This document shows, piece after piece, positions 19,901 to 26,455 of a stretch of DNA of 64,000 nucleotides. Positions within the stretch are counted from its first letter, which is position 1. Each line of letters begins with the position of its first letter. A program made the position numbers and the translations under genes. The stretch comes from Methanobacteriota archaeon (lineage in GTDB: Archaea; Thermoplasmatota; Poseidoniia; Poseidoniales; Thalassarchaeaceae): assembly GCA_002718995.2 (NCBI GenBank), contig PBGL02000007.1, forward strand, positions 1-64,000, in the 5' to 3' direction. The notes below the pieces were generated by a model, which saw nothing but the letters and a program-made list of their open reading frames with translations, had not been told where the DNA came from and made no database searches.

Positions 19901-21138
19901 TGGTCGCCCCAGAGAGTCCCATTCATTCCAGACAGAGTTGTGGCCTGCCACATCCTAGGGCCATTGCAGATGTATTCTGTCGAGGAAACCTCGTTGGTAT
20001 CGAGTGATCCGTCTTCATCGACGTCGAGGCCTGATTCGACCTGGTAGCCACCATAGTCACAGTTCGATCCTTCTGCCTCCGAGGTGACGCTTAGCTCGTA
20101 ATCAAAATATCCCCCCAATGTTGCAGTTACTGAGCCACCGGAGCCAGTAGTATCGCTGATTGAAATTGATGGCGCGCTAGAGTATCCAGATCCGCCGGAG
20201 ATTATCTCAGTACTGTGAATTGGCCCTGAAGTACCTACAACGGCGACTAGCTGGGCACCAGAGCCACCGGATGGTATTGCGTAAATCGTATCTGAGCTTG
20301 TGTAGCCTGATCCAGAGTTAGAGACAACTACCGAGGTAATCGCTCCCGAGCCACTGACCGTTCCTACGTAGGCAGTAGCTCCAGATCCCCCGCATGCTCC
20401 CGGACAGATTATGTTGATGCTGGAGTTTACTGAGTAGCTGGTCCCTCCTGATTGGATAGTGATGCTGTCAATACCCGAACTGATCGAGTAGTTTCCTGAG
20501 AATCCTGAGCCACTTCCTCCCGAAGCCGAAAGCGTTCCAGCGGTGTAGCTCGAGCCTGCACTGGCCACTGTTAGGCCGGTGACTACGTCCGATAGTGCAT
20601 TGGCGCTACAATAGTAAATGACATCGGTAATCTCACCAGAGTCCAATGAAGAGTCGAAGTCATTGTCCGGGCCATGGCTTAGGTATGTTCCATTGCCACC
20701 ATTGCAAGAAGTTAGGTTAGTACCCTCGGATACATCGTAGACCCTTTCCCAACCCGGAGTGTAGGTGAATCTGTCGTTCATCGAAACCGTGATGTTACCA
20801 GTATCAAAGGTATCGATACTAGATCTAGTGCCGTCGTCCTTGATCACGATCGACTCGTCGTCTGTGTACTCAGTGTTGTAGAACACGCCAGAGTCTAAAT
20901 CGGTTCCTTCCCATGTGAAGCCGGAGTCTGTATCACTGGCCATTTGAGAGTCAGTGACATGGAGCCATCCATCCTGAATCGTAGCATTCCCAGGAACCTG
21001 GAAACCGGAAACCGTGACCGATTCATCGGGGTTCACCGATGAGGGCCCACTCCAAGAAGAAGTGGCGGCGTTCGTTAGGGGTGCAAGCAACATCAGGAGG
21101 ACTAAGGCTCCAGCGAGCCTCCTGCGGTCTGTCGACAT
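13918..21138 (-). CDS. Giant modular surface protein with C-terminal anchor and acidic tail
   Basis: About 2406 residues. The ATG at 21138 gives a classic signal peptide (RRRLAGALVLLMLLAPLTNA, cleavage before ATS); the GTG at 21159 is in frame but sits against a palindrome. Seen in order: a first strand-rich domain; a Cys-containing DUF7151-like unit near 135-180 (DNDFDSSLDSGEITD) with a second near 360-400 (DVDEDGSLDTNEVSS); Gly/Ser repeats between them (SGGSGYSSAPSISISDTTGS); MAM/lectin-like jelly-roll units with Tyr, Trp and Cys; many Ig-like beta domains; a membrane helix near 2355-2375 (IMIIGAVVVLAVAMIGFFM); and a cytoplasmic tail made almost only of Asp, Glu and Tyr. Likely an adhesin, a glycan binder or an envelope-lattice protein; no catalytic motif was seen. 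Confidence 0.85.
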   Translation of the reverse strand: MSTDRRRLAGALVLLMLLAPLTNAATSSWSGPSSVNPDESVTVSGFQVPGNATIQDGWLHVTDSQMASDTDSGFTWEGTDLDSGVFYNTEYTDDESIVIKDDGTRSSIDTFDTGNITVSMNDRFTYTPGWERVYDVSEGTNLTSCNGGNGTYLSHGPDNDFDSSLDSGEITDVIYYCSANALSDVVTGLTVASAGSSYTAGTLSASGGSGSGFSGNYSISSGIDSITIQSGGTSYSVNSSINIICPGACGGSGATAYVGTVSGSGAITSVVVSNSGSGYTSSDTIYAIPSGGSGAQLVAVVGTSGPIHSTEIISGGSGYSSAPSISISDTTGSGGSVTATLGGYFDYELSVTSEAEGSNCDYGGYQVESGLDVDEDGSLDTNEVSSTEYICNGPRMWQATTLSGMNGTLWGDQINMSYGVIPAQATEGLVVAATLPGEPLPAGTDTFLLTEAISVPDSSEMNAFYVTFDHWYHLDSTPSGGGDGAWVEYRIRDGPTAWGDWTWIAPDGGYPSTISSDAPSVTGAPTGTMPVFASTTHSGWVSSNFSLQSISGISSATHLQLKFHVWTDPGASYERPGWFIDNIHFNNDGVQYGVWHHGCYTTTATYCNYLGNAYGALQRTIDLTGTNSTSAIEIDMEWDLYGYYNDNACVELSLNNNTWTDISSSTSSTASNCEDRAGAIPGYGYTDASGTSYGQQSNGIRTISLDIPTSFRNQANVYMRIIVDTDQYTHYGGSYPGDEKEGLTVDAIRVVDYNDSVLFQDLVETPSSMFHYGATTNSGTAGADQWTHYIWTRGTQSVGMGFEDSTASDPATNNAAGWSKSGSSGSCGWQYGQLGSSSGVGTQEPSFPYLYGTNLNGVYCNGADAYLISPTYSIPANGSTQLTFDKWICTENYWDAVGLYIKVNNGGWQYFDPGIAGWYDGSVGYSGNAMYGNNAWMSGDCGNGNVFETLIAPLDSYAGDDLKFRFRIDTDTSVQYAGGYIDNFGVLLANYGEGGAWLSPTIDASAMDEFNLGWIDVTASIPDDTWVRGTLVDKDSGLDIPGFTNVSFPISLSGVDTTTHPQIRLKVLMDTDDEESSPEILKVHVGGKRILAAASSGGNGWSMSTGVEVVDGLLNATSIAGTITSQFTPSSRPIKSVSLGGNYSGGIMVTILDSNGATLGQTTQGGVSFTYPQPGFGVSVSLPTNGWIDRLVVTADFAEPADSPSIDVLDDGTTEWSFPIGSDYGHYGWQSLISDGMDTFTTSDVMYLDGSTATTVNVRLPANAVVNNGIVSVAPDSDGFETPVSVSIAGASQSSTSPLKPFHSILDSSQIMAINAIAGSHTDVDTGRVWKEVPVSVTSNTAQTVSLTRLGISYLIFENVSGLGPMVSSYHDSQTQDDPPPTDVSIPVTISAVSGAVSIDGDMKFDYVLTNRDFQVPNTLFPDGNSVEIETMHHHLDDNSMISHITLKGTASDGQILMFEVENSADGLWGQGTDSVSFTQSYGSNVAPMGASSVAITTHNDGYDDVTVTWVFDVNWNWDDVDSIRWVAQAYDEYGETVWPAVSHSGQGGSKAVENDLQIDSFEVRDEYGRLLSNQYSSFYPFPAKEGNDLNITGTVRFQDSPNARPDMSDFQVGLNMSGSLFSLSVGDDGQFGGIVTPDPGLSQVTLSPLMLSVGPTGFSVGAEDVTGVPPQITVTMDSNPPVAGPIQVNTPTGLQDAHAKVWEPTVPLSVFVTIDEGEARGELLTLRYWRGSVDDANSDGIADESEYQSQSQPLSPGMTGQQQVNFVAIDVSAQEFNSPVHLYLEGTDWAGLSYQDGGTGGSPGAQNSWATVIVATDEPTSILSSGYDLDSEIGFLLAGVQHTFTMQIDEANGINTLDNVTVMLCGDGPTQIGKMSYDPSRGTLWSASDSLVTPISAQTQQVTSSVTQLSIQFEISWYFPWEHDDPDTEGNEEQSSCKPSVSIMDDLNTVEWDNNIGALSWDLDNRYVAIPDLLEDLTPPIMENDGSALYLRQGDEFTIDGHVYYAGSGVVASDIPDDLTVEAMVIYGTQEVVVNSGVELDGSFSVSMVLPARVPLNPTMPVQTDVLNVRGEGTSITNSDVSVTVDSKSPTALFDQMAYPDSSLTIIESDLVDDVTVSITMNDEIGMQDENTLQVAWYYLRGGIQVAGTEDTGELQLISSGDGSALYQAHLDFTPLNQMKIEQGDQIAFYVTSTDKAGNEVSGLGSEAAPRIPTLRIMEFLGQYSRSIVSTATPLMGETVKIDTFWENTGKRDGTVTVGLYELTLEEGADGTLEQRWKPSVTTQSGDTEIDLPAETTSVRATFMWEATSPGQPDLYLVMDIDGDGQLTEIDFAAANTPVTGISVVPPPTSEGGTDSSIMIIGAVVVLAVAMIGFFMTRGRGDDDYYYDDEDDEYYEDEPWSEDED

Positions 21139-21164
21139 GTGATGTGCTTGACTTGTCACTATTA

Positions 21165-21180
21165 TGAACCAATTGGTTCA
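21165..21180. repeat. Perfect 16-bp palindrome before giant surface gene
   Basis: TGAACCAATTGGTTCA equals its own reverse complement. It lies 27 bases upstream of the ATG at 21138, just after the expected transcription start (TATA-like element at 21204-21212, minus strand). It is a candidate operator or 5' hairpin of the giant surface-protein mRNA. Confidence 0.65.
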
Positions 21181-21203
21181 ATATTGCGATTAGGAGCAAA
21201 AGG

Positions 21204-21212
21204 GAGTAAAAT
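21204..21212 (-). promoter_or_regulatory. TATA-like element for giant surface gene
   Basis: The minus strand reads ATTTTACTC. A start about 26 bases downstream would fall near 21182, at the edge of the palindrome at 21165-21180. Confidence 0.35.
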
Positions 21213-21247
21213 TTCCAGTAATTTTGAATCTTTTAGAGAATCGTGAA

Positions 21248-21322
21248 TGGAGCCACTGGGGAGAATTGAACTCCCGACCTTCCCATTACCAATGGGATGC
21301 TATACCCCTAAGCCACAGTGGC
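21248..21322 (-). tRNA. tRNA-Thr (anticodon GGT)
   Basis: On the minus strand a full cloverleaf folds. The acceptor stem is GCCACTG with CAGTGGC. The anticodon stem TCCCA/TGGGA encloses the loop TTGGTAA, giving anticodon GGU (codon ACC). The T arm is GGGAG/CTCCC with TTCAATT. The discriminator is U, as expected for archaeal tRNA-Thr, and the CCA end is encoded (21248-21250). No intron. Confidence 0.95.
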
Positions 21323-21414
21323 GCGTTCAGAGCGGGGGCGGTTTCCTCTTTGGGTGTTACGCCAGCTTCCAGGGGCGATTAACTCAAGACTAGGTCGGCG
21401 CTCGGAAGGTCGCT

Positions 21415-21500
21415 GCCGAGATCGCATAGCCTGGTATTGCGCATGACTGGAAATCATGTGGGTTCATCCCTCCGGAGTTCAAATCTCCGTCTCGGCGCCA
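21415..21500 (+). tRNA. tRNA-Ser (anticodon GGA)
   Basis: The acceptor stem GCCGAGA pairs with TCTCGGC. The anticodon stem CATGA/TCATG encloses the loop CTGGAAA, giving anticodon GGA (codon UCC). A long variable arm (GGGTTCATCCC) marks a class II tRNA. The T arm is CGGAG/CTCCG, the discriminator is G, and CCA is encoded at the 3' end. No intron. Confidence 0.95.
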
Positions 21501-21565
21501 CTAGGCCATAAACAAACTGAGCGCTTGTAATATGGCGCGCCCCTTATTTCATCGGACCTTTGGCA

Positions 21566-22738
21566 ATGCCCATGGAAGACGGGACGATGGAGCCTCTCGA
21601 GGCCGATACCTCTTCCGATAGCCTGGTAAGATTATCTGAAATAGAGCGCTTGACCAGCTTTGGTGGCAAGTACGAATTTCTTGGAATTGTGGATACCCTG
21701 ATACACCAGGCTGTGTTCCACATCAGAACTTCCAAGAAGATGTGGGGAGTCAATGAGGCTTCGATACTAATCCTAGCCTCGGCTTCACTCATCCTAGGAT
21801 CTTGGGACTTCGGAATTGGCGAGCTTTCGGGGGGTGGCGACTGGGGGAGATCTGGGATCTTCGGAGAGGACAGTGGTTTCCTACACTTGGACGAATGGAC
21901 TAGGATGCTAGCCCTACTTTCAATAATGGCATGGGCGTCATCTATTGCACTTATGTGGGTCAGATTTCCAATAATGAGGGAGAACTTCTTCTTCCTAATT
22001 GTGGCTATGTTCGCCGTTCAATTTGGATACATCTTCTCACACACTAGCTCTCCTAATTTTCCGTTTGACTCGGAGATTACGGACTGGGGAGGGGTAATTT
22101 TTACCAACCTCATACTACTATTCGTCTGCTGGTTCGTTGTGCACAGAGCCGTAGTGGAGACTAGGGACATCCACGTCGAGGAAAGGCACGCTCATCCAGA
22201 TCCGAGGGTAGTTGAGAGAGCATGGGATGATCATCGACTTCATGCATGGAGTTCTAGTCTAGCCATTTGGGGGATTCTCGTCAACGTTGTGTCGTGGTCT
22301 GGATCACATGCAATAGCGGATAGGCCGCCATTTGACTATGATTACGGGATTATTGGACCCTCCACGCTGTTCGTTTTTTCTGGAGTTGTTTCGTACTTTT
22401 TCCTGCTTCATATCCTCTGGTACCCCCACTTCATGCTAGGTGGCGGAGATCATCAAATCTGGTCATCGAGAGCCAGGGAGGTGGCAGGGCAGAGCAATGT
22501 TTCAGTGGCTCGTAGCATACAGGGAAGCTGCCCTGTCTGCGGCGGTGAGACTCCCGTTACGAAAAGGCCCTCGGGAAGGATCGAAGTGCGTTGCTCGAAT
22601 TCTGACTGCAGTGGCCAGGGGAAGCCCGGGGACGCCTGTGTTAAGTGCGCGGAGATTTTGCCTTCGAGGGTCGTCTGCCCGTCGTGCAGCTCTAACACCA
22701 CCGTAGTCAGCCACTTCTCTAAGGCCGAGGCTTGGTGA
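21566..22738 (+). CDS. Six-helix membrane protein with C-terminal zinc ribbons
   Basis: About 390 residues, not matched to a named family. The N-terminal ~45 residues are soluble and acidic. Six hydrophobic segments follow, for example ASILILASASLILGSW, LLSIMAWASSIALMWV, FFFLIVAMFAVQFGYIF, IFTNLILLFVCWFVV, WGILVNVVSWSG and FVFSGVVSYFFLLHILW. A conserved-looking His-rich loop (DIHVEERHAHPDPRV) lies between helices 4 and 5. The C-terminus has two Cys4 clusters: CPVCGG with CSNSDC, and CVKCAE with CPSC, which look like zinc ribbons facing the cytoplasm. The start is ATG 21566 or 21572. The subtilase gene begins 19 bases after the stop, so the pair is probably one transcript. Confidence 0.78.
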   Translation: MPMEDGTMEPLEADTSSDSLVRLSEIERLTSFGGKYEFLGIVDTLIHQAVFHIRTSKKMWGVNEASILILASASLILGSWDFGIGELSGGGDWGRSGIFGEDSGFLHLDEWTRMLALLSIMAWASSIALMWVRFPIMRENFFFLIVAMFAVQFGYIFSHTSSPNFPFDSEITDWGGVIFTNLILLFVCWFVVHRAVVETRDIHVEERHAHPDPRVVERAWDDHRLHAWSSSLAIWGILVNVVSWSGSHAIADRPPFDYDYGIIGPSTLFVFSGVVSYFFLLHILWYPHFMLGGGDHQIWSSRAREVAGQSNVSVARSIQGSCPVCGGETPVTKRPSGRIEVRCSNSDCSGQGKPGDACVKCAEILPSRVVCPSCSSNTTVVSHFSKAEAW

Positions 22739-22757
22739 AAACCAAGAGGATGGCAAC

Positions 22758-24062
22758 ATGGATCATGAGAGCGAGTTAGTCAGTCACACTCCGACTGAAC
22801 AACCTAGTGAAATTTCTGAGCAAAACGAAGGAAGTTTATTTCAGGACGCTTTGCCATGGGTCATTGGCGCTGTAACGTCACTAGTGGTCTTCCTCAGCAT
22901 ACTCATTATCGGACTCTGGGCCTGGGCGCAGGTCGAGGATGTACAACTGGGTGGCCCAGCCTCATCGTTACTTTCTTGGGAGGACCAATATAGGGACATG
23001 ACCGGGATTGATGACGTCTCCGAGTTTGATGGTAGCGGGGTCGAGTTGTGCATAGTTGATACGGGAATTGACGTTAGCCATCCGGACCTCAGAGACATAG
23101 ATTTAGTCTCTTGGAGCGATTTTGTCTCGGGCATTGAAAGTCCGTACGATGACGAAGGGCACGGTACGGCTATGGCAGGAATAATTGTGGCGGAGGGCGG
23201 TTTGACGGGAGTTTCCCCGGGCGTTTCACTCATGGTGGCAAAGGCGATTGGATCTGATGGTTCCGGGACTGACTCGGTGATCGCGGAAGCGGTCGATTGG
23301 TGTGTTGACGAGGGTGCTGAGGTCATCTCACTAAGCCTGGGGGGCGCACAGGGCATCGGTTCCGGACTCTTCACCACAGATGCACTGGAGCAATCTGTCG
23401 AGGACGCCATCCAAGACGGTGTTTTTGTCGTGGCAGCAGCAGGTAACGATGGGGACGATGATGATGGGGACGTAGAGTCGCCCGGATCTGTGGAGGACGT
23501 GATCTGCGTAGGGGGGATCACTAGGACCGGCGCAACTTGGAGCGGTAGCTCCCAGGGGGACAATGATGGGAGGCTTTGGCCGAATCCCATACTACCTCGA
23601 CAGGACCCTGACAAGAAGCCAGAACTGGTAGCCCCCGGGCACGAAGTTCCAGTATTGATGGCTAGTGGGGTCGGCAATGGAGTCTGGTGGGGCTGGTCTA
23701 GCGGTACGTCTGCAGCTACTGCTTGGGTCTCAGGTTCAATCGCGATTTTGCTACAGGCGCACCCGGAGATGCAGAGAGGGGGGGCGCAGGGGGGAGAGGG
23801 AGCGATCGAGGAAGTAAAGAGCGTGATCATGGAGAACTCGCAAATGAAGGATGGGCAGGATGGGCACGATGATCACTATGGATACGGGCTACTGAGCGTC
23901 AAATCATTGATCGATTCTTTCGGCAACGCAAGCGATGCCGGCACAATCGTAAATAATGGCCTGATGAAGTCTGAAGGAGAAGGATTGGATAAAGAGAATC
24001 AAGCTGCCCGACGGATGACCGCAAGGGTCCCCCCAGTGAGCTCGACAAAGGCCAAAGTGTGA
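22758..24062 (+). CDS. Membrane-anchored subtilisin-like serine protease (S8)
   Basis: 434 residues. A hydrophobic segment at 34-57 (WVIGAVTSLVVFLSILI) anchors the protein; the catalytic domain should lie outside the cell. The triad is complete: D101 in VDTGIDVSHPD, H135 in GHGTAMAGII and S318 in SGTSAATAWVSG, with the oxyanion Asn230 in AAAGND. An acidic insertion (DGDDDDGD) right after that Asn may bind calcium. There is no obvious long propeptide; residues 58-90 are short for one. It fits degradation of external protein for peptide uptake, or processing of the surface proteins encoded nearby. GAGGATGG precedes the ATG at 22758. Its last 64 bases overlap the antisense methyltransferase gene. 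Confidence 0.93.
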   Translation: MDHESELVSHTPTEQPSEISEQNEGSLFQDALPWVIGAVTSLVVFLSILIIGLWAWAQVEDVQLGGPASSLLSWEDQYRDMTGIDDVSEFDGSGVELCIVDTGIDVSHPDLRDIDLVSWSDFVSGIESPYDDEGHGTAMAGIIVAEGGLTGVSPGVSLMVAKAIGSDGSGTDSVIAEAVDWCVDEGAEVISLSLGGAQGIGSGLFTTDALEQSVEDAIQDGVFVVAAAGNDGDDDDGDVESPGSVEDVICVGGITRTGATWSGSSQGDNDGRLWPNPILPRQDPDKKPELVAPGHEVPVLMASGVGNGVWWGWSSGTSAATAWVSGSIAILLQAHPEMQRGGAQGGEGAIEEVKSVIMENSQMKDGQDGHDDHYGYGLLSVKSLIDSFGNASDAGTIVNNGLMKSEGEGLDKENQAARRMTARVPPVSSTKAKV

Positions 24063-24793
24063 TGGTCACTTACCGATTTTATGAAATCAATCCACTCATT
24101 GAAAGAGGCCACCTTCTTCTGTGCGTCGGTTGGTTCTTCACCCGCAGATGGAGTTCCTACGTCGCCGGTCGGAACCTCCGGCTCAGGCACAATCATTACT
24201 CCACCTGGTCCGAGTATATCGAATGCTGATTTTGCAGCATTCGATCTTTCCGCATCTGGCAGATCGATGATTATTAGCTGAACAGCAGTGGGTATTGAGG
24301 AAGGCCTAGCTGACTCAGGAAGGGATGCAGACGCTGCTGACCAGGTCATTGCCTCAGCCACTACTTCAGACCACTTACTGCCTACAACTCTAGCCCAGTT
24401 TTCGGCATCGTATCTCCTGATAAGGCGATCAATTATCACTCCAAATCTCGCACCCTCCTCGACTATTATGAAAGAGTCTGGTTTGGGTCCGTTGTCGGGA
24501 AGATCATCAGACGGATCACCGCACCACATATCTAGGAGCCAAGCCGAAAGATGACCTATGCCGCCCCCTACAAGAACAACATCTCCAACCGGCACCCTGG
24601 AAGAAATGTCTCGAATTCTGGCCCTCACTGACCTAGGCATTGTTCTGAGTCCCATCAGTAACATCTGCTCCCCAATTGAGGAGGCGATTTGTGGCTCTGT
24701 GTCCCCTCTCTCTGAATCCTCGGAAAGGAGTTTTTCCAACATTTCCCTCTCGGACATTTGCGGTAGGCCGAAACCGTTGGAGCCCTCTGCCAT
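23999..24793 (-). CDS. Class I SAM-dependent methyltransferase-like protein
   Basis: About 264 residues from the ATG at 24793 (MAEGSNGFGLPQMSEREM). A Rossmann-type glycine motif (VPVGDVVLVGGGIGHLSAWL) is followed by an acidic strand end (FIIVEEGARFG) and later IIIDLPDAE and GPGGVMIVPEPE. These correspond to motifs I, II, IV and V of class I methyltransferases, as in O-methyltransferase or spermidine-synthase-like folds. The substrate is unknown. The start was set by a TATA-like AGTTTATTTTC about 30 bases upstream; the frame stays open to 24943, but that region overlaps the divergent gene. Pro/Gly/Glu-rich residues near the C-terminus (PEVPTGDVGTPSAGEEPTD) form a likely flexible linker. Confidence 0.7.
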   Translation of the reverse strand: MAEGSNGFGLPQMSEREMLEKLLSEDSERGDTEPQIASSIGEQMLLMGLRTMPRSVRARIRDISSRVPVGDVVLVGGGIGHLSAWLLDMWCGDPSDDLPDNGPKPDSFIIVEEGARFGVIIDRLIRRYDAENWARVVGSKWSEVVAEAMTWSAASASLPESARPSSIPTAVQLIIIDLPDAERSNAAKSAFDILGPGGVMIVPEPEVPTGDVGTPSAGEEPTDAQKKVASFNEWIDFIKSVSDHHTLAFVELTGGTLAVIRRAA

Positions 24794-24813
24794 GTATTGC
24801 GGAAGGGTTGCCA

Positions 24814-24829
24814 CTATTGAAAATAAACT
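24814..24829. promoter_or_regulatory. Shared TATA-like element between divergent genes
   Basis: Plus-strand CTATTGAAAATAAACT (minus-strand AGTTTATTTTCAATAG) is the only AT-rich stretch between the methyltransferase (start 24793) and the zinc-finger gene (start 24869). Spacing suits a TATA role in both directions. Confidence 0.4.
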
Positions 24830-24868
24830 GCTCGGTGGCTTCAAGTGAGACATGGTGGCCGTAAGGCC

Positions 24869-25465
24869 ATGAAGGGAACTGACGGGGACGAGGGCGTGGC
24901 TGATGTCGCGCAGTGCCCTGAGTGCTCGGAGCTGACTGAGCATGAGGTCCTAAGTAGGACTGAGAAGGGAGCGGGGGAGGATCTTCTGGTGAGGTGCATA
25001 TCATGCTCAAGCGTCTACAGGATTAGCCTTAGGCCCCCTTCCTCCGCTTCAGTGAGGACCACTCTTTCCGATGGCGCGGATAGCTTTTCTGCCCTTATCG
25101 AATCTGATGCGGATGAGGAAATTTCGAAGGACGAACTTTTCCAATTTAATGGGTCTCACTGGCAAGTTACAAGAATAGAAATCGGAGACAAGATGCCGGT
25201 AAATTCTGCAGTAGCTGGAGACATAGCATCGATGTGGGCAGTTCGGAAGGATGTATGCACAGTCAGGCTTACCCTCACAGAGGGGGAGGTCAGTACCCCT
25301 TCGAGTCTGGAATGCGATCCAGAAAGAGTCTTCTCATGTGGCACTGTTATGGTCATAGACGGGAAAAAGTGGAGGATTAGGGCGATTCATACTGGAGTTG
25401 GGAGGACTCTTCGAGGAAAAAGAGTCGCTGCAGAAGTGAGAAGAATGTATCTACACTTGATATAG
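24869..25465 (+). CDS. Zinc-finger protein of the HVO_0476 type
   Basis: 198 residues from the ATG at 24869 (MKGTDGDEGVADVAQ). An N-terminal zinc finger uses CPEC near residue 16 and CISC near residue 43. A beta-rich domain follows, with LFQFNGSHWQVTRIEIGDK, SMWAVRKDVCTVRLTL and VMVIDGKKWRIRAIHTG. This order, a Cys4 finger followed by an OB- or barrel-like domain that senses a small RNA or DNA ligand, resembles the uncharacterised haloarchaeal HVO_0476 family; that match is from memory. It has no membrane helix. It converges with proline dehydrogenase, with three bases between the stops. Confidence 0.72.
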   Translation: MKGTDGDEGVADVAQCPECSELTEHEVLSRTEKGAGEDLLVRCISCSSVYRISLRPPSSASVRTTLSDGADSFSALIESDADEEISKDELFQFNGSHWQVTRIEIGDKMPVNSAVAGDIASMWAVRKDVCTVRLTLTEGEVSTPSSLECDPERVFSCGTVMVIDGKKWRIRAIHTGVGRTLRGKRVAAEVRRMYLHLI

Positions 25466-25468
25466 GAT

Positions 25469-26422
25469 CTATCTGCGATTTGTCCACGGCATTAGAAGGG
25501 CCTTCACAACATGGCTGGCTACTTCTGGATTCTCCCTTAGCCTCCTTATGCCGTACTCATACCATCTAGTTCCATACGGAACATAGACCCTTGTTAGATG
25601 ACCCTTGGAGGCGAGATCCCTCCTTACATCGCCTCTGACCCCCAAAAGGAATTGGAATTCATAACCGGGCCCCTTTTTCTCCAATCCTGTAGATTCTCCG
25701 TCAGTCATACCCCTACTTCTCAATTCGGCCAGTGCGTGTTCTATAACCGGGATGTCGTGTGATGCGATTGCAGTGTAAGCCCCTCTTTCCAACATTGATG
25801 TGACTGCGGCATTCGTTGCTTCGACGATTTTGGAATATTTTGTATGAGCGATGTCTTCGGACTCAAGATATATCCCCTTACAAATCCTGAAGTCAGATTT
25901 GTCGCCAAGGGATGAGCAGACGGAATCAATATCGGATTCAGTGCGATACAGCCTTCCTTGAAGGACCACCCCTATGTTGGTAAGACCCTTGGAATGCATG
26001 GCCAGCATTACATCAATTGTTTCCTGCGTGACCCTGCTATCTTCCATGTCCAACCTCACGAATGAGCCTAGCTTCTGCGCCTTCCTGGTGATTGACTCTA
26101 TGTTTGAATAGGCGGATTCCCTGTTTATTAGTAACCCAAATGCCGTTGGTTTGATTGAGATGTTGGCATTCAGCCCATGTTCTTGGATAGCATCCAAAAG
26201 TCTCGAGTACTCTTCGTGAAAGTAGCTCGCTTCGTCCATTGAGCTGATTTCTTCCCCAAGTACGTCTACTGTGAAACAGGCTCCCTCCGCAGAGAGTTCG
26301 TGCATCGTCATGATGGCATCGGACATCTCAGATCCTGCCACGTACCTCATAGCTACACGCTTAACGATGAACTTTGGAGCTAATGGCATTGATGCCACGA
26401 TGAGTCGCCCGAACAGTGCCAT
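25469..26422 (-). CDS. Proline dehydrogenase
   Basis: A monofunctional PRODH of 317 residues. It oxidises L-proline to delta-1-pyrroline-5-carboxylate, passing electrons to FAD and on to the membrane quinone pool. Barrel motifs seen: VRLDMEDSRVTQETIDVML, FRICKGIYLES (Lys of the FAD site), YEFQFLLGVRGDVRRDL, and the C-terminal substrate/FAD helix VYVPYGTRWYEYGIRRLRENP. The length matches bacterial and archaeal single-domain enzymes, so there is no fused P5C dehydrogenase, and none is encoded in the window. The gene lies downstream of dtdA on the same strand, with a 33-base gap. With gdhA at 41138 it supports use of proline and glutamate as carbon and energy sources. Confidence 0.93.
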   Translation of the reverse strand: MALFGRLIVASMPLAPKFIVKRVAMRYVAGSEMSDAIMTMHELSAEGACFTVDVLGEEISSMDEASYFHEEYSRLLDAIQEHGLNANISIKPTAFGLLINRESAYSNIESITRKAQKLGSFVRLDMEDSRVTQETIDVMLAMHSKGLTNIGVVLQGRLYRTESDIDSVCSSLGDKSDFRICKGIYLESEDIAHTKYSKIVEATNAAVTSMLERGAYTAIASHDIPVIEHALAELRSRGMTDGESTGLEKKGPGYEFQFLLGVRGDVRRDLASKGHLTRVYVPYGTRWYEYGIRRLRENPEVASHVVKALLMPWTNRR

Positions 26423-26455
26423 CTTACCTCCGAGGAGGCAGGAGAGACTTCACGA

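Noticed and set aside
22841..23830. A long minus-strand frame of about 330 codons inside the subtilase gene
   Set aside because: Its protein is low-complexity Ser/Pro/Thr and mirrors the coding strand's codon bias; the plus strand has a full protease triad.
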